DNA of 64,000 nucleotides from Myxococcales bacterium (GTDB taxonomy: Bacteria > Myxococcota_A > Polyangia > Haliangiales > Haliangiaceae). The notes below the pieces were generated by a model, which was given only the letters and a program-made list of their open reading frames with translations, did not search any database and had not been told where the DNA came from. The number at the start of each line of letters is the position of its first letter. Position 1 is the first letter of the stretch. The stretch spans positions 248,001 through 312,000 of the forward strand of contig JADJGV010000013.1 of NCBI GenBank assembly GCA_016707895.1, given 5' to 3'. Made by a program: the position numbers and the translations under genes. Below are positions 50,220 to 59,056 of this stretch, piece by piece.

Positions 50220-51583
50220 AGCTCATCGTCGCCGTGATCACGTTCGGCTCGCTGGTGGCCAGTGGGTGCGGAGAGCCCGAGGCGGTGACCCCGCCCGAGC
50301 TCGAGGCCTGCCCGCCGATGTACCAGCAGCACCTCCTGCCCGACTACGCGCTCGCGATCGCCCCGGCCGAGTGGGCGGCGCTCGACGACGAGTTCCGGCA
50401 CCGCCCCGAGCGCGAGGCCCAGGGCCTCGATCCCACGCCGTACCACCCGGCCGACTTCACCTACGACGACGGCACCCAGGTGCTGACCGTGGCCGACGTC
50501 CGGGTCCGGCTCAAGGGCCAGTCGTCGTGGGCCCAGACCCTCGCCCTCGACGCCAACCCCAAGATGCAGTTCGTGATCTCGTTCAACGAGGTCGACCCCG
50601 CCGGCCGCTTCCTCGGCGTGCGCAAGCTCGACCTCGACATGCCGCGCACCGACCAGACCTTCCTCCGGCAGCGGCTGGCGCTGCGCTACCTGCGCGAGGC
50701 GCAGATCCCCGCGCAGTGCGCCAACAACGTGCGCCTCACGATCAACGGCGCCTACTACGGCCTGTACACGAACCTCGAACGGTTCGACAAGGAGTTCCTG
50801 CAGCGCAACTTCGGCGTCGACGACGACGGCGACCTGTGGGAGGGCGGCCGGATCATCAAGACCAACGAGGACACGTTCTCGTGGGAGCGCCTCGACGCGC
50901 TGTGGTCGCTGACCAGCCTGGCCCAGCTCGAGGCGCTCGGCGACCTCGACGCGTCGATGGCCGACTGGGCCGCCGAGTCGATGGTGGGCGACGCCGACGG
51001 CTACAGCAACGGCCGGGCGAACTTCTACATCTACGACCACCCGACCCGCGGCTTCCTGTGGCTGCCGACCGACCTCGACACCGCGTTCGATCGCGACTTC
51101 TTGCGCCCCGACGCGTCGCCGCTGTTCCCGCCGTCGCCGGGCCGCTGGGAGCGCGACTGGCACCACTTCTTGATCGTCATGGCCGACCCCGGCGGCCTGG
51201 CCCGCTACGTCGCGGCGCTGGCCGACGCCCGCGGGCGGCTCGACGTCGACGCGGCGCAGGGCGAGCTCGACGCGTGGCGCGCGCAGATCGCCGACGCCGT
51301 CGCCGACGATCCCCACCGCGGCTACGGGCTCGACGCCCACGCGCTGGCGATCGACTTCAGCCGCGCCTACGTCAGCGAGCGCGCCGCCAGCATCGACGCG
51401 TGGCTCGCCTGCCGCCAGGACGGCGGCGCCGACGCCGACGCCGACGGCGTCGACCTGTGCCACGACTGCGATGACCACGACCCGACGGTGCACCCGGGCG
51501 CCACCGAGACCTGCAACCTGCGCGACGACGACTGCGACGGCCGGATCGACAACCGGGTGGGCGCCGCGTCGTGCGCTGGGTGA
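50216..51583 (+). CDS. CotH-kinase-family lipoprotein with MopE-like metal-binding tail
   Basis: 455 residues. Lipobox 'LVASGC'. CotH-type kinase features: 'VRLKGQSSW', 'LDLDMPRTDQTFLRQRLALR', 'TINGAYYGLYTNLERFDKEF' and the catalytic-region 'FLWLPTDLDTAFDRD'. CotH proteins are secreted atypical kinases that phosphorylate Ser in other surface proteins. The C-terminus has a Cys/Asp repeat ('CHDCDDHDPTVHPGATETCN', 'RDDDCDGRIDN') like MopE calcium/metal-binding repeats. Overlaps the previous gene by four bases. Confidence 0.88.
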   Translation: MKLIVAVITFGSLVASGCGEPEAVTPPELEACPPMYQQHLLPDYALAIAPAEWAALDDEFRHRPEREAQGLDPTPYHPADFTYDDGTQVLTVADVRVRLKGQSSWAQTLALDANPKMQFVISFNEVDPAGRFLGVRKLDLDMPRTDQTFLRQRLALRYLREAQIPAQCANNVRLTINGAYYGLYTNLERFDKEFLQRNFGVDDDGDLWEGGRIIKTNEDTFSWERLDALWSLTSLAQLEALGDLDASMADWAAESMVGDADGYSNGRANFYIYDHPTRGFLWLPTDLDTAFDRDFLRPDASPLFPPSPGRWERDWHHFLIVMADPGGLARYVAALADARGRLDVDAAQGELDAWRAQIADAVADDPHRGYGLDAHALAIDFSRAYVSERAASIDAWLACRQDGGADADADGVDLCHDCDDHDPTVHPGATETCNLRDDDCDGRIDNRVGAASCAG

Positions 51584-51685
51584 GCGCCACCGCGCAGCGA
51601 GCGGCGCCGGCACACGCGACCCCCGCGCGCGCGCCGCGCCCGCGCCCGCGCCGCGGCTGGCGTGGAACTGGCAGTGCTCGCCCGC

Positions 51686-53794
51686 ATGTCCACCTCGGTC
51701 TTCGTCCGCTGCGGCGTGGCGACGTGTCTGTCCTCGCTCCCGATGCTCGCTTGCACCAGCGACGTCGCCCCGCTCGTCCACGACGGCGCGCCGGCCGACG
51801 CCGACGCGACGCCGGCCGACGCGCGTCCCCCGCGCGACGCGCCGCCCACCGACACGCCGCTCGCCGACGCCCGCGCCCTCGACGCGCCGCTGGTCGACGC
51901 GCGGCTCATCGACGCGAGCCCGCTCGACGCGGCGCTGATCGACGCGAGGCTGATCGACGCGACACCGGTCGACGCCGTCCCGATCGACGCCGTCCCGGTC
52001 GACGCCGTCGCCATCGACGCCCCCGCGATCGACGCCGGCCCGCCGCTGGCGCTGACGGTGTGCGCCGACGGCTCCGCCGACTTCACCACGATCGGCGCCG
52101 CGGTCGCGGCCGCCACGCCGGGCAGCACCGTGACCGTGTGCGCCGGCACGTACCACGAGCGCCTGGCGTTGATCGCCATGCCGCTGGAGCTGATCGGCGC
52201 CGCCGGCGCCGCCGCCACCGTCATCGACGGCGACCTCGCGGGCACGGTGATCGAGGTGGTCGGGGTCGGCGACCCTGGCGTCGAGGTCCGCGGCTTCACG
52301 ATCCAGCGCGGGAGCACGGCCGCCGAGGGCGGCGGCGTGCGCTGCCAGGACAGCCGCCTGGCGCTCCGCGACAGCGTCGTCGCCGACAGCCGCGGCGCCG
52401 GCGGCGGCGGGCTGTTCGCCCAGGGCTGCCGCCTCGACGTCACGGCCACGCGCTTCGAGCGCAACGACGGCGGGGCCCGCGGCGGCGGCGCGCTGCTGGT
52501 CGACTCGGCCGGCGCGGTGGTCGACAGCCAGCTGCTCGCGAACCGGGCGACCGAGGGCGCCGGCGCCGCCAGCCTCGGCGGCAGCGTCGAGCTGCGCGGC
52601 GGCGCGGTCCGCGCCAACATCGCGGGCCTGCGCGGCGGCGGCCTGTACCACGCCAGCGACGCGGCGATCACCGACGCGGTGATCGCCGACAACACCGCCG
52701 GCTGGACCGGCGGCGGCCTCCACGTCGTCGGCCACGCGCCGGTGATCGCGACCACCACGATCAGCGGCAACCACGCGGCCAACGACGGCGGCGGCGTCTA
52801 CCTCCACCAGAGCGCCGCCGTGCTGCGCGCCAACCACATCATCGCGAACATCTCCGACGACGATGGCGGCGGCATCCGCGCGTTCGAGAGCCCGACCACC
52901 CTCGAGGGCAACCTGATCGAGCGCAACCGCACCGCCGACGGCGGCGGCGGGGTCCGCGTCTCCCACGTGCCCGCGGTCCTGCGCGACAACCTGGTGCGCG
53001 ACAACTACGCCGGCGGCACCGGCGGCGGGCTCGACCTCGACAACGACGCCAGCCTGGTCCACGGCGGCGCGATCACCGGCAACTACGCCGGCGGCTCGGG
53101 CGGCGGCATCTACGGCTGGCTCGCGCCGTGGACCGGCCTGGTGATCGAGGACGTCGAGATCAGCCGCAACCGCGCCTGGCAGGGCGGCGGCATCTACCTG
53201 GTCGACAACTTCACGCCGGTGACGATGCGGCGCCTGCGGATGGTCGGCAACCGCGCCAGCAAGGGCGCCGGCCTGATGGTCCGCTCCACCACCTTCACGC
53301 TGACCAACTCGCTCCTGGCCGACAACGTCGCGACCGATCGCGGCGGCGCGATCTTCGCCAGCCAGAGCCCGCCCTGGACCGAGCCGTGCGTGTGCCCGCC
53401 GGTGACGCCGGTCGGCCGCGTCGACTTCGTCGTGCTGTCGGGCAACACCGCGCCGCGCGGCGCCGCGCTGTGGACGACCTTCACCGATCTCACGATGGCC
53501 AACAGCATCGTCGTCGCCAGCGTGGGCCCGGCGATCGAGGCGGTCGCGCCCGACGCCACGCCTGGCGCGCCGGCGGTGCCGGTGCTGCGCTACGGCGACG
53601 TCCATCCGGCGTCGTTCGTCGGCATGGACGATCCCACCGGCAGCGCCGGCAACCTGGCGCAGGCGCCGCAGTTCGTCTCGGCCACCGACTTCCACCTGGC
53701 CGCCGGCAGCCCGTGCATCGACCACGGCGATCCGGCGTTGACCGACGCCGACGGCACCCGGGCCGACATGGGGATGTTCGGGGGTGCGCAGTGA
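51686..53794 (+). CDS. Right-handed parallel beta-helix lipoprotein
   Basis: 702 residues; ATG 51686 chosen, GTG 51662 possible. Lipobox 'PMLACTS'. Residues ~35-110 are a low-complexity Asp-Ala linker with repeated 'DARLIDA', 'VDAVPIDA'. The rest is a beta-helix of short repeats: 'GFTIQRGST', 'RGGGLYHASDAAITDAVIADNTAGWTGGGLHV' type rungs (here described, each ~22 residues, with Gly-Gly-Gly turns), and 'GSPCIDHGDPALTDADGTRADMGMFGG' at the end, the standard closing motif of secreted beta-helix proteins. May bind or modify the polymer. Confidence 0.85.
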   Translation: MSTSVFVRCGVATCLSSLPMLACTSDVAPLVHDGAPADADATPADARPPRDAPPTDTPLADARALDAPLVDARLIDASPLDAALIDARLIDATPVDAVPIDAVPVDAVAIDAPAIDAGPPLALTVCADGSADFTTIGAAVAAATPGSTVTVCAGTYHERLALIAMPLELIGAAGAAATVIDGDLAGTVIEVVGVGDPGVEVRGFTIQRGSTAAEGGGVRCQDSRLALRDSVVADSRGAGGGGLFAQGCRLDVTATRFERNDGGARGGGALLVDSAGAVVDSQLLANRATEGAGAASLGGSVELRGGAVRANIAGLRGGGLYHASDAAITDAVIADNTAGWTGGGLHVVGHAPVIATTTISGNHAANDGGGVYLHQSAAVLRANHIIANISDDDGGGIRAFESPTTLEGNLIERNRTADGGGGVRVSHVPAVLRDNLVRDNYAGGTGGGLDLDNDASLVHGGAITGNYAGGSGGGIYGWLAPWTGLVIEDVEISRNRAWQGGGIYLVDNFTPVTMRRLRMVGNRASKGAGLMVRSTTFTLTNSLLADNVATDRGGAIFASQSPPWTEPCVCPPVTPVGRVDFVVLSGNTAPRGAALWTTFTDLTMANSIVVASVGPAIEAVAPDATPGAPAVPVLRYGDVHPASFVGMDDPTGSAGNLAQAPQFVSATDFHLAAGSPCIDHGDPALTDADGTRADMGMFGGAQ

Positions 53795-55656
53795 CCGCCC
53801 GGGGCCGCTGGGCCGCCGCGCTGGCGCTGACCGCCGCGCTCGCCGGGTGTAGCTCGTCGGCGGCGCCCGACGACGCCAACCGGGACGCGCCGCCGCTGAT
53901 CGACGCCGACCGCCGCGACGGCCCGCCGACCGATGCCACCCTCGTCGACGGCCCGCGCGTCGACGCCGCCCTCACCGACGCGCGCGGCACCGACGCCACC
54001 GACGCCGCCGCCACCGACGCCGCCGCCACCGACGCCACGCTCGTCGACGCCACCGCCATCGACGCGCCGGTCGTGGTCGCGCCCGACCTCGACGGCCGCA
54101 TCACGATCAACGAGTTCATGGCCAGCAACGCGCTGACCGCGTTCACGCCGGGCGGGGTCGCCAGCGACTGGCTCGAGCTGTCGAACCCGACCGCGCAGGA
54201 CATCCCGCTGGCCGGCTACGGCGTGACCGACGACCTCGCGCTGCCGCGCAAGAGCGTGCTGCCGGCCGGCGTCACGATCCCGGCGCACGGCCGCCTGCTG
54301 TTGTGGGCCGACAGCACGCCCAGCCTCGGCGCGACCCACCTCGGCTTCGCGCTCGCAGACGCCGGCGGCGATCTGGCGCTGGCCCGCCCCGACGGCTCGT
54401 ACATCGATCGGGTCCGCTACGGCGCGCAGGAGGTCGATCTGTCGGCGGCGCGCGAGCCCGACGGCTCCGACGCCTGGCGCGTGGTCTGGCTCGCCAGCCC
54501 CGGCGCGGCCAACCCCGCCGGCCCCGGCGCCCCGATGGGCTTCGAGGACGTCGCGCTGCCGCCGGAGGCCGTGCCCGCCGCCGGCGATCTCAGCGACCTC
54601 ATCCTCGGCTACGACGTCATCCCGGCGTTCGGGCTGACCGTGACCGCCGCGGTCGCGGCCGCGCTCGAGGCCGATCCGTTCACCTGGCAGCCCGCGCAGC
54701 TGGTCTACCAGGGCCGCAGCTACGGCCCGGTCGGGTTGCGGCTCAAGGGCAACAACTCGTTCGAGCCGTTCTCGCAGAAGCCGTCGCTGAAGGTCGCGCT
54801 CGACAAGTACACCTCGCGCGCCCGGTTCTTCGGGCTGAAGGACCTGACCTTCAACAACATGGACAACGACCTGTCGATGATGCACGAGCGCCTGGCCTAC
54901 CTGGTGGCGCGCAACGCCGGCATCCCGGCGTCGCGGGCCAACCACGCGCTGCTCGCGGTCAACGGCACGTTCTACGGCCTCTACACCAACGTCGAGAGCG
55001 TCAAGAAGCGGATGCTGGCGCGGTGGTTCACCGACACCAGCGCGCCGCTGTTCGAGGCCACCGACGTCGACTTCGTCGCCGCCGACGTGCCCCGTTACGC
55101 GCTCGAGCAAGGCCCCGACGATCGGTCGATGCTGACCGGCGCCGCCGCCGCGCTGACCCTCGCGGATCCGGCGCAGGCCCTGGCCCAGGCCAGCGCCTTC
55201 ATCGACCTGGCCCAGTTCCGGCGCTTCTGGGCGATGTGCTCGGTGATCGGCCAGTTCGACTCGTTCCCGTACTCGGCCCCCGGCGACGACTACTTCGTCT
55301 ACGCCGACCCGATCCGCAAGCTCACGTTCCTGCCGTGGGGCATGGACGAGACGTTCTACTCGGCCTCGGTCGACGTCACCGTCACCCACTCGGTCCTCGC
55401 CGCGCGCTGCCACCAGTCGCCGGCGTGCTTCCAGGCCTACGCCGACCAGGTGTGGGAGCTGGTCGCGATGATCGAGGCGATGGGGCTCGACGCCGAGCGC
55501 GCGCGGGTCGCGGCCCAGATCGCCGGGTACGTCGCGCTCGATCAGCGCAAGCCGTACACCACCGCCGAGGTCCAGGCGTCACAGGCGGCGATGCACTGGT
55601 TCATCGTCGAGCGGCGCGCCGACCTGGCGACGATGCTGCCGCCCGCGACCCCGTGA
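53791..55656 (+). CDS. CotH-kinase-family lipoprotein with lamin-tail domain
   Basis: 621 residues from GTG overlapping the upstream stop. Perfect lipobox 'ALAGCSSS', Asp-Ala-Thr linker (residues 25-95), then a lamin-tail domain ('ITINEFMASNALTAF', 'SDWLELSNPTAQDIPLAGY', ending 'PGAANP'), then a CotH kinase domain: 'VGLRLKGNNSFEPFSQKPSL', 'KDLTFNNMDNDLSMMHERLA', 'LLAVNGTFYGLYTNVESVKK' and 'KLTFLPWGMDETFYSA'. Lamin-tail plus CotH is a known secreted combination. Last gene of the plus arm. Confidence 0.9.
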   Translation: MTARGRWAAALALTAALAGCSSSAAPDDANRDAPPLIDADRRDGPPTDATLVDGPRVDAALTDARGTDATDAAATDAAATDATLVDATAIDAPVVVAPDLDGRITINEFMASNALTAFTPGGVASDWLELSNPTAQDIPLAGYGVTDDLALPRKSVLPAGVTIPAHGRLLLWADSTPSLGATHLGFALADAGGDLALARPDGSYIDRVRYGAQEVDLSAAREPDGSDAWRVVWLASPGAANPAGPGAPMGFEDVALPPEAVPAAGDLSDLILGYDVIPAFGLTVTAAVAAALEADPFTWQPAQLVYQGRSYGPVGLRLKGNNSFEPFSQKPSLKVALDKYTSRARFFGLKDLTFNNMDNDLSMMHERLAYLVARNAGIPASRANHALLAVNGTFYGLYTNVESVKKRMLARWFTDTSAPLFEATDVDFVAADVPRYALEQGPDDRSMLTGAAAALTLADPAQALAQASAFIDLAQFRRFWAMCSVIGQFDSFPYSAPGDDYFVYADPIRKLTFLPWGMDETFYSASVDVTVTHSVLAARCHQSPACFQAYADQVWELVAMIEAMGLDAERARVAAQIAGYVALDQRKPYTTAEVQASQAAMHWFIVERRADLATMLPPATP

Positions 55657-55660
55657 GCCG

Positions 55661-56572
55661 TCAGGCCTCGGCGTCGACGGGCACCAGCGCGGCGAGCTGC
55701 GCCGGGCTGGCGACGTCGGTCCAGGTCACGCCGGCCAGGGGCAGCGTCACGCAGCGCTCGGGGGCCCGCGCGATCACGTCGCGCACGAGGTCGAGCGGCC
55801 GGTACGCGCGGTAGATGTAGTCGATGGCGTCGGCCTCGTCCTCGGTGCCGACCAGGTGGCCGAGGGCCTCGAGCACGTCGACCAGCCGCGGCACGGTGGC
55901 GCGCGCCAGCGCCCACAGCGCGTCGACGCGCGCGCACAGCCCCGACGCGGACCGCAGCCGGCCGTCGCCCCCCTGCCGCGGCGCCGCGACCGGCGCGCCG
56001 GCGTCACCCGCCGGGCCGGCCTCGGCGCCGAGCAGCACCACCCGGTCGCGCAGGCCCTCGGCCAGGGCCCGGGCGGTGGCCAGGTGGCTGACGAACAGGC
56101 GCGGCGGATCGACGTGGTGGCCGCCGGGCAGCACGGTCACCACCGCGCGCGGCGCCCAGCGGCGGATCATCGCCAGCGCCACGTACAGGCCGAAGCTGGG
56201 ATCGCGCGCCAGCGGCTGCTGCAGCACGTGGTGGCTCCGCCCGGCGACCTGCGCGCGGGCGTCGGCGTGCTCGGGCCCCAGCACGGTGAGCGTGCGCGTC
56301 GGCGGGGTCAGGCGGTTGGCCAGCTCGAGCGTCCGCTCGAGCATCGATGGCCGCCCGTCGACGCGCAGGCACGGCTGCGAGGCCGTCACCCGGAACCGGC
56401 GGCGGATGTAGCGCGCGAGCGGGGCGGCGTCGCTGCCGACCAGCACGGTGGTCCAGTCGCGATCGTCGGAGTCGATCGCGGGTGGCGTGAACGAGGTCCG
56501 GACGCTCGGGCTCGGGATGGGCACCGGTGGACCCGCTGCAAGCGATGCGCCGGCGCGAATCCCTGGCGCCAC
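55661..56572 (-). CDS. Sugar-nucleotidyltransferase-like protein without nucleotide-binding motif (copy 1)
   Basis: 303 residues from GTG. Resembles mannose-1-phosphate guanylyltransferases: 'CLRVDGRPSMLERTLELANR', 'FGLYVALAMIRRWAPRAVVT' and 'VLPGGHHVDP' (position of the metal-binding Asp/His loop), plus C-terminal 'RVDALWALARATV ... DAIDYIYRAYRPLDLVRDVI'. The N-terminal GxGTRLxP nucleotide loop is not there; instead there is a Pro-rich lead. Activity is therefore doubtful. It follows the BON gene by four bases and has a shorter paralogue at 59852-60451. Confidence 0.65.
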   Translation of the reverse strand: MAPGIRAGASLAAGPPVPIPSPSVRTSFTPPAIDSDDRDWTTVLVGSDAAPLARYIRRRFRVTASQPCLRVDGRPSMLERTLELANRLTPPTRTLTVLGPEHADARAQVAGRSHHVLQQPLARDPSFGLYVALAMIRRWAPRAVVTVLPGGHHVDPPRLFVSHLATARALAEGLRDRVVLLGAEAGPAGDAGAPVAAPRQGGDGRLRSASGLCARVDALWALARATVPRLVDVLEALGHLVGTEDEADAIDYIYRAYRPLDLVRDVIARAPERCVTLPLAGVTWTDVASPAQLAALVPVDAEA

Positions 56573-56576
56573 TCGC

Positions 56577-56990
56577 CTAGGCGGTGCGGATGCGCAGGCG
56601 GTCGCGCACCTCGGTCACGCCCGCCAGCTGCCCGAGCGCGGTGGTGATGCGATCGCGATCGACCCCGCGCGGCACCGAGCCCTCGATCGTGGCGGTGCCG
56701 CCGTCCACCGAGACCGCGACGTCGGACAGATCGAGCTGCTCGAGGCGATCGAGCGCCCGCCGCACCTGGGCCTGATCGGGGAACGCGGCGGCCCCGCCGG
56801 ACACCGCGACGTCGACCGGCGCGGGCGGCGGCGCGTCGCGAGCGGGAGGCGCCGGCGTCGGCGCGAGGACCGAGGGCGTCGGCGCGGGGTTAGAGGGCGT
56901 CGGCGTCGGCAGCGACGGGAACGGCTGCGGCGTCTCGGCGGCGATCGTGGCCGCCGAGGACGCGGGCTGCGGTGGGTCGGGGTTGGACAT
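56577..56990 (-). CDS. BON-domain protein
   Basis: 137 residues. The first ~70 are Pro/Thr/Ala-rich and disordered. The C-terminal ~65 form a BON domain: 'DQAQVRRALDRLEQLDLSDVAV', 'VDGGTATIEGSVPRGVDRDRIT', 'GVTEVRDRLRI'. BON domains bind membranes or ligands in envelope and stress proteins (OsmY type). No signal peptide, which is unusual for the family. Probably in one operon with the downstream transferase-like gene. Confidence 0.85.
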   Translation of the reverse strand: MSNPDPPQPASSAATIAAETPQPFPSLPTPTPSNPAPTPSVLAPTPAPPARDAPPPAPVDVAVSGGAAAFPDQAQVRRALDRLEQLDLSDVAVSVDGGTATIEGSVPRGVDRDRITTALGQLAGVTEVRDRLRIRTA

Positions 56991-57037
56991 GCGCCGTCCC
57001 TACGCACGCGGCGTGCCACCGCCGCCCGCGCGCCGGC

Positions 57038-57949
57038 ATGCGGCGTGCTCTGTCCGACCCCGTGCCCCACTCCACCGCGCTCCCGCTCACCCCGCCCCGC
57101 CTCACGCCTGCCGCCGGTCACGTCGTCGTGGCGGTGGCGCCCGACGGCGGCGACGACGTGCTGCGCCTGGCGTGGGCCCGCGCCCGCGCCAGGGGCGCGC
57201 CGCTGGTGGTGTGCGCCGTCGTGGCCGACGCCGAGCAGCGCCCGAGCGCCCTGGCCCACCTGGTGCGCCGGCTCGCCGAGCTGCTGCCGGCCCGCGCCGA
57301 GGTCGAGCTCGACGTCCGCGTCGGCGATCGCGCCGACGAGATCCTCGCGAGCCTCCACCAGCACCACGCGATCCTGCTCGTCCTCGGTCCGGCCCAGCGC
57401 GAGGGCGCGCTCACCAGCGTGTTCCGCCCCGGCGTCGCCACCGCGCTGGTGCGCGCGGCCGCGTGCCCGGTGCTGCTGGTGCGCGGCGCCGGTGGCAGCC
57501 GCCACGTCCTGGCCACCACCGACCTCGACGCGCCGGGCTGGCCGACCCTGCGCGCCGCGGCCGACGAGGCGCGGCGCACCGGTGGCGCGCTCACCGTGCT
57601 CCACTGCGTCGAGCCGATGCTGCAGGTGCCGGCGCCGGACTTCGCGGTCGCGTCGCTGCCCAGCCCCGAGGTCGTCGCCGCCGACGTCGCCGCGACGCTG
57701 GCGCGCGCCGCCGACGAGGTCGGGCTGACCGGCGCGACCCTGCGGGTCGAGCCCGGCGCCCCCGGCGCGGGCATCCTCGCGGTCGCCCACGCGATCGCGG
57801 CCGACCTGATCGTGATCGGCACCCACGGCCGCCGCGGCGCGCTGCGGCTGGTGCTGGGCAGCACCGCCGAGGAGGTCATCCGCGACGCCACGTGCGACGT
57901 GCTGGTGGTGCGCCACGCGCCGGCCGCGACCGCCGACGCGACGTCGTGA
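57038..57949 (+). CDS. Tandem universal stress protein (UspA x2)
   Basis: 303 residues with two UspA-like halves. The second half ends in the ATP-binding motif 'GTHGRRGALRLVLGSTAEEV' (G-2x-G-9x-G-S/T); the first half's equivalent 'LGPAQREGALTSVFRPGVA' has lost those glycines. ATG 57038 is chosen; a GTG at 57062 would give a shorter N-terminus. Usp proteins bind ATP or AMP and help survive starvation and oxidative stress in the cytoplasm. Convergent with the GGDEF gene. Confidence 0.9.
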   Translation: MRRALSDPVPHSTALPLTPPRLTPAAGHVVVAVAPDGGDDVLRLAWARARARGAPLVVCAVVADAEQRPSALAHLVRRLAELLPARAEVELDVRVGDRADEILASLHQHHAILLVLGPAQREGALTSVFRPGVATALVRAAACPVLLVRGAGGSRHVLATTDLDAPGWPTLRAAADEARRTGGALTVLHCVEPMLQVPAPDFAVASLPSPEVVAADVAATLARAADEVGLTGATLRVEPGAPGAGILAVAHAIAADLIVIGTHGRRGALRLVLGSTAEEVIRDATCDVLVVRHAPAATADATS

Positions 57950-57968
57950 TCGCCGCCGCGCGGGCCCG

Positions 57969-58937
57969 TCAGGCGAGGCAGACCTGGTCGCGCCCGGCCC
58001 GCTTGGCGCGCAGCATCGCGGCGTCGGCGGCCTCGAGCAGCGCGTCGCCGCCGCGGTCGCTCACCGGGACGGTCGCCGCGACGCCGACGCTGACCGTCAC
58101 CCACGGCCCCGCGCCGGCGCCGCCGTGCGGCTGGCGCAGCGCCGCCACCGCGGCCCGCACGCGCTCGGCCACGCGCTCGGCGCCGGCCAGCTCGGTGTCG
58201 GGCAAGACGTAGACGAACTCCTCGCCGCCCCACCGCGCGGGCCGATCGGTCGGCCGCTGCGCCGCGGCGCGCAGCGCGCCGGCCACCGCCACCAGGCACG
58301 CGTCACCCTGCAGGTGGCCGTGGCGCGCGTTGTACTCGTGGAAGTGATCGACGTCGGTCATCACCACCGCCAGCGACGTGCCGCCCCGCGCGGCGCGGCG
58401 CCATTCGCGCTGGTACACCAGGTCGAACTCGCGGCGGTTGGCGAGCTGGGTCAGCGGGTCGACCGAGCTCAGCCGGGCCAGGTCGTGGTTGGCCACCTGC
58501 AGCTCGGCGGCGGTGCGCTCGAGGGCCAGCGCGGCCGCGCCGGCGCGGGTGCGCCGCTCGTGGTCGCGCAGCACCGCCCGGATCCGCGCCATCAGCTCAC
58601 GGCTCCGGACCGGCTTGCAGACGTAGTCGGTCGCGCCGGCCTCGAGCGCCGCCTCGACGTGTTGCTCGCCGGTCTGGCCGGAGACCATGACGATCGGCAC
58701 CGCGCTGAGCGCCGGTCGGGTCCGCAGCCGTCGGCACAGCTCGATGCCGTCGACGTCGGGCAGGCCGACGTCGAGCATCATCAGATCGTACGGCGCGGTC
58801 GCCCCCGGCGCGTCGACCAGGCGCTCGGCCTCGCCGGCGCTACCTGCGATCTCGACGTCGACGTCCCAGGTCCGCCGCACGAGCCCTTCGACCAGCTCGG
58901 CAGCGTCGCGATCGTCGTCGATCAACAGGAATCTCAC
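57969..58937 (-). CDS. Receiver-GGDEF diguanylate cyclase
   Basis: 322 residues from GTG 58937 (a longer GTG start at 59003 is possible). Receiver: 'FLLIDDDRDA', phospho-Asp in 'LMMLDVGLPDVDG', Lys in 'YVCKPV'. A helical linker leads to the GGDEF domain: 'DPLTQLANRREF', active-site 'RWGGEEFVYVLP', and an inhibitory I-site 'RPTD' exactly five residues before GGEEF. So it should make c-di-GMP from GTP when phosphorylated, with product inhibition (WspR/PleD-like). It is the only clear cyclase in the window and a possible input to the Pel-like locus. Confidence 0.93.
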   Translation of the reverse strand: MRFLLIDDDRDAAELVEGLVRRTWDVDVEIAGSAGEAERLVDAPGATAPYDLMMLDVGLPDVDGIELCRRLRTRPALSAVPIVMVSGQTGEQHVEAALEAGATDYVCKPVRSRELMARIRAVLRDHERRTRAGAAALALERTAAELQVANHDLARLSSVDPLTQLANRREFDLVYQREWRRAARGGTSLAVVMTDVDHFHEYNARHGHLQGDACLVAVAGALRAAAQRPTDRPARWGGEEFVYVLPDTELAGAERVAERVRAAVAALRQPHGGAGAGPWVTVSVGVAATVPVSDRGGDALLEAADAAMLRAKRAGRDQVCLA

Positions 58938-59056
58938 GGGCGAAGTGATTGCGACCCTCGTGCCACCGGCGCCCGCGCCCGCGGGCCCCGCAGGCGGCCT
59001 CACCCGAGCCCCGCCGCGCGGTGTGCGGGCCGGCGCCCTCCCACACCGCCACGCCG

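Noticed and set aside
51780..52040. Repetitive DNA resembling a short tandem or CRISPR-like array
   Set aside because: It is in frame and codes for an Asp-Ala linker; there are no equal-length spacers.
49505..53725. 1406-codon open frame on the minus strand across the VTC, CotH and beta-helix genes
   Set aside because: It spans several well-supported plus-strand genes and is an Arg/Asp/Val shadow without domains.
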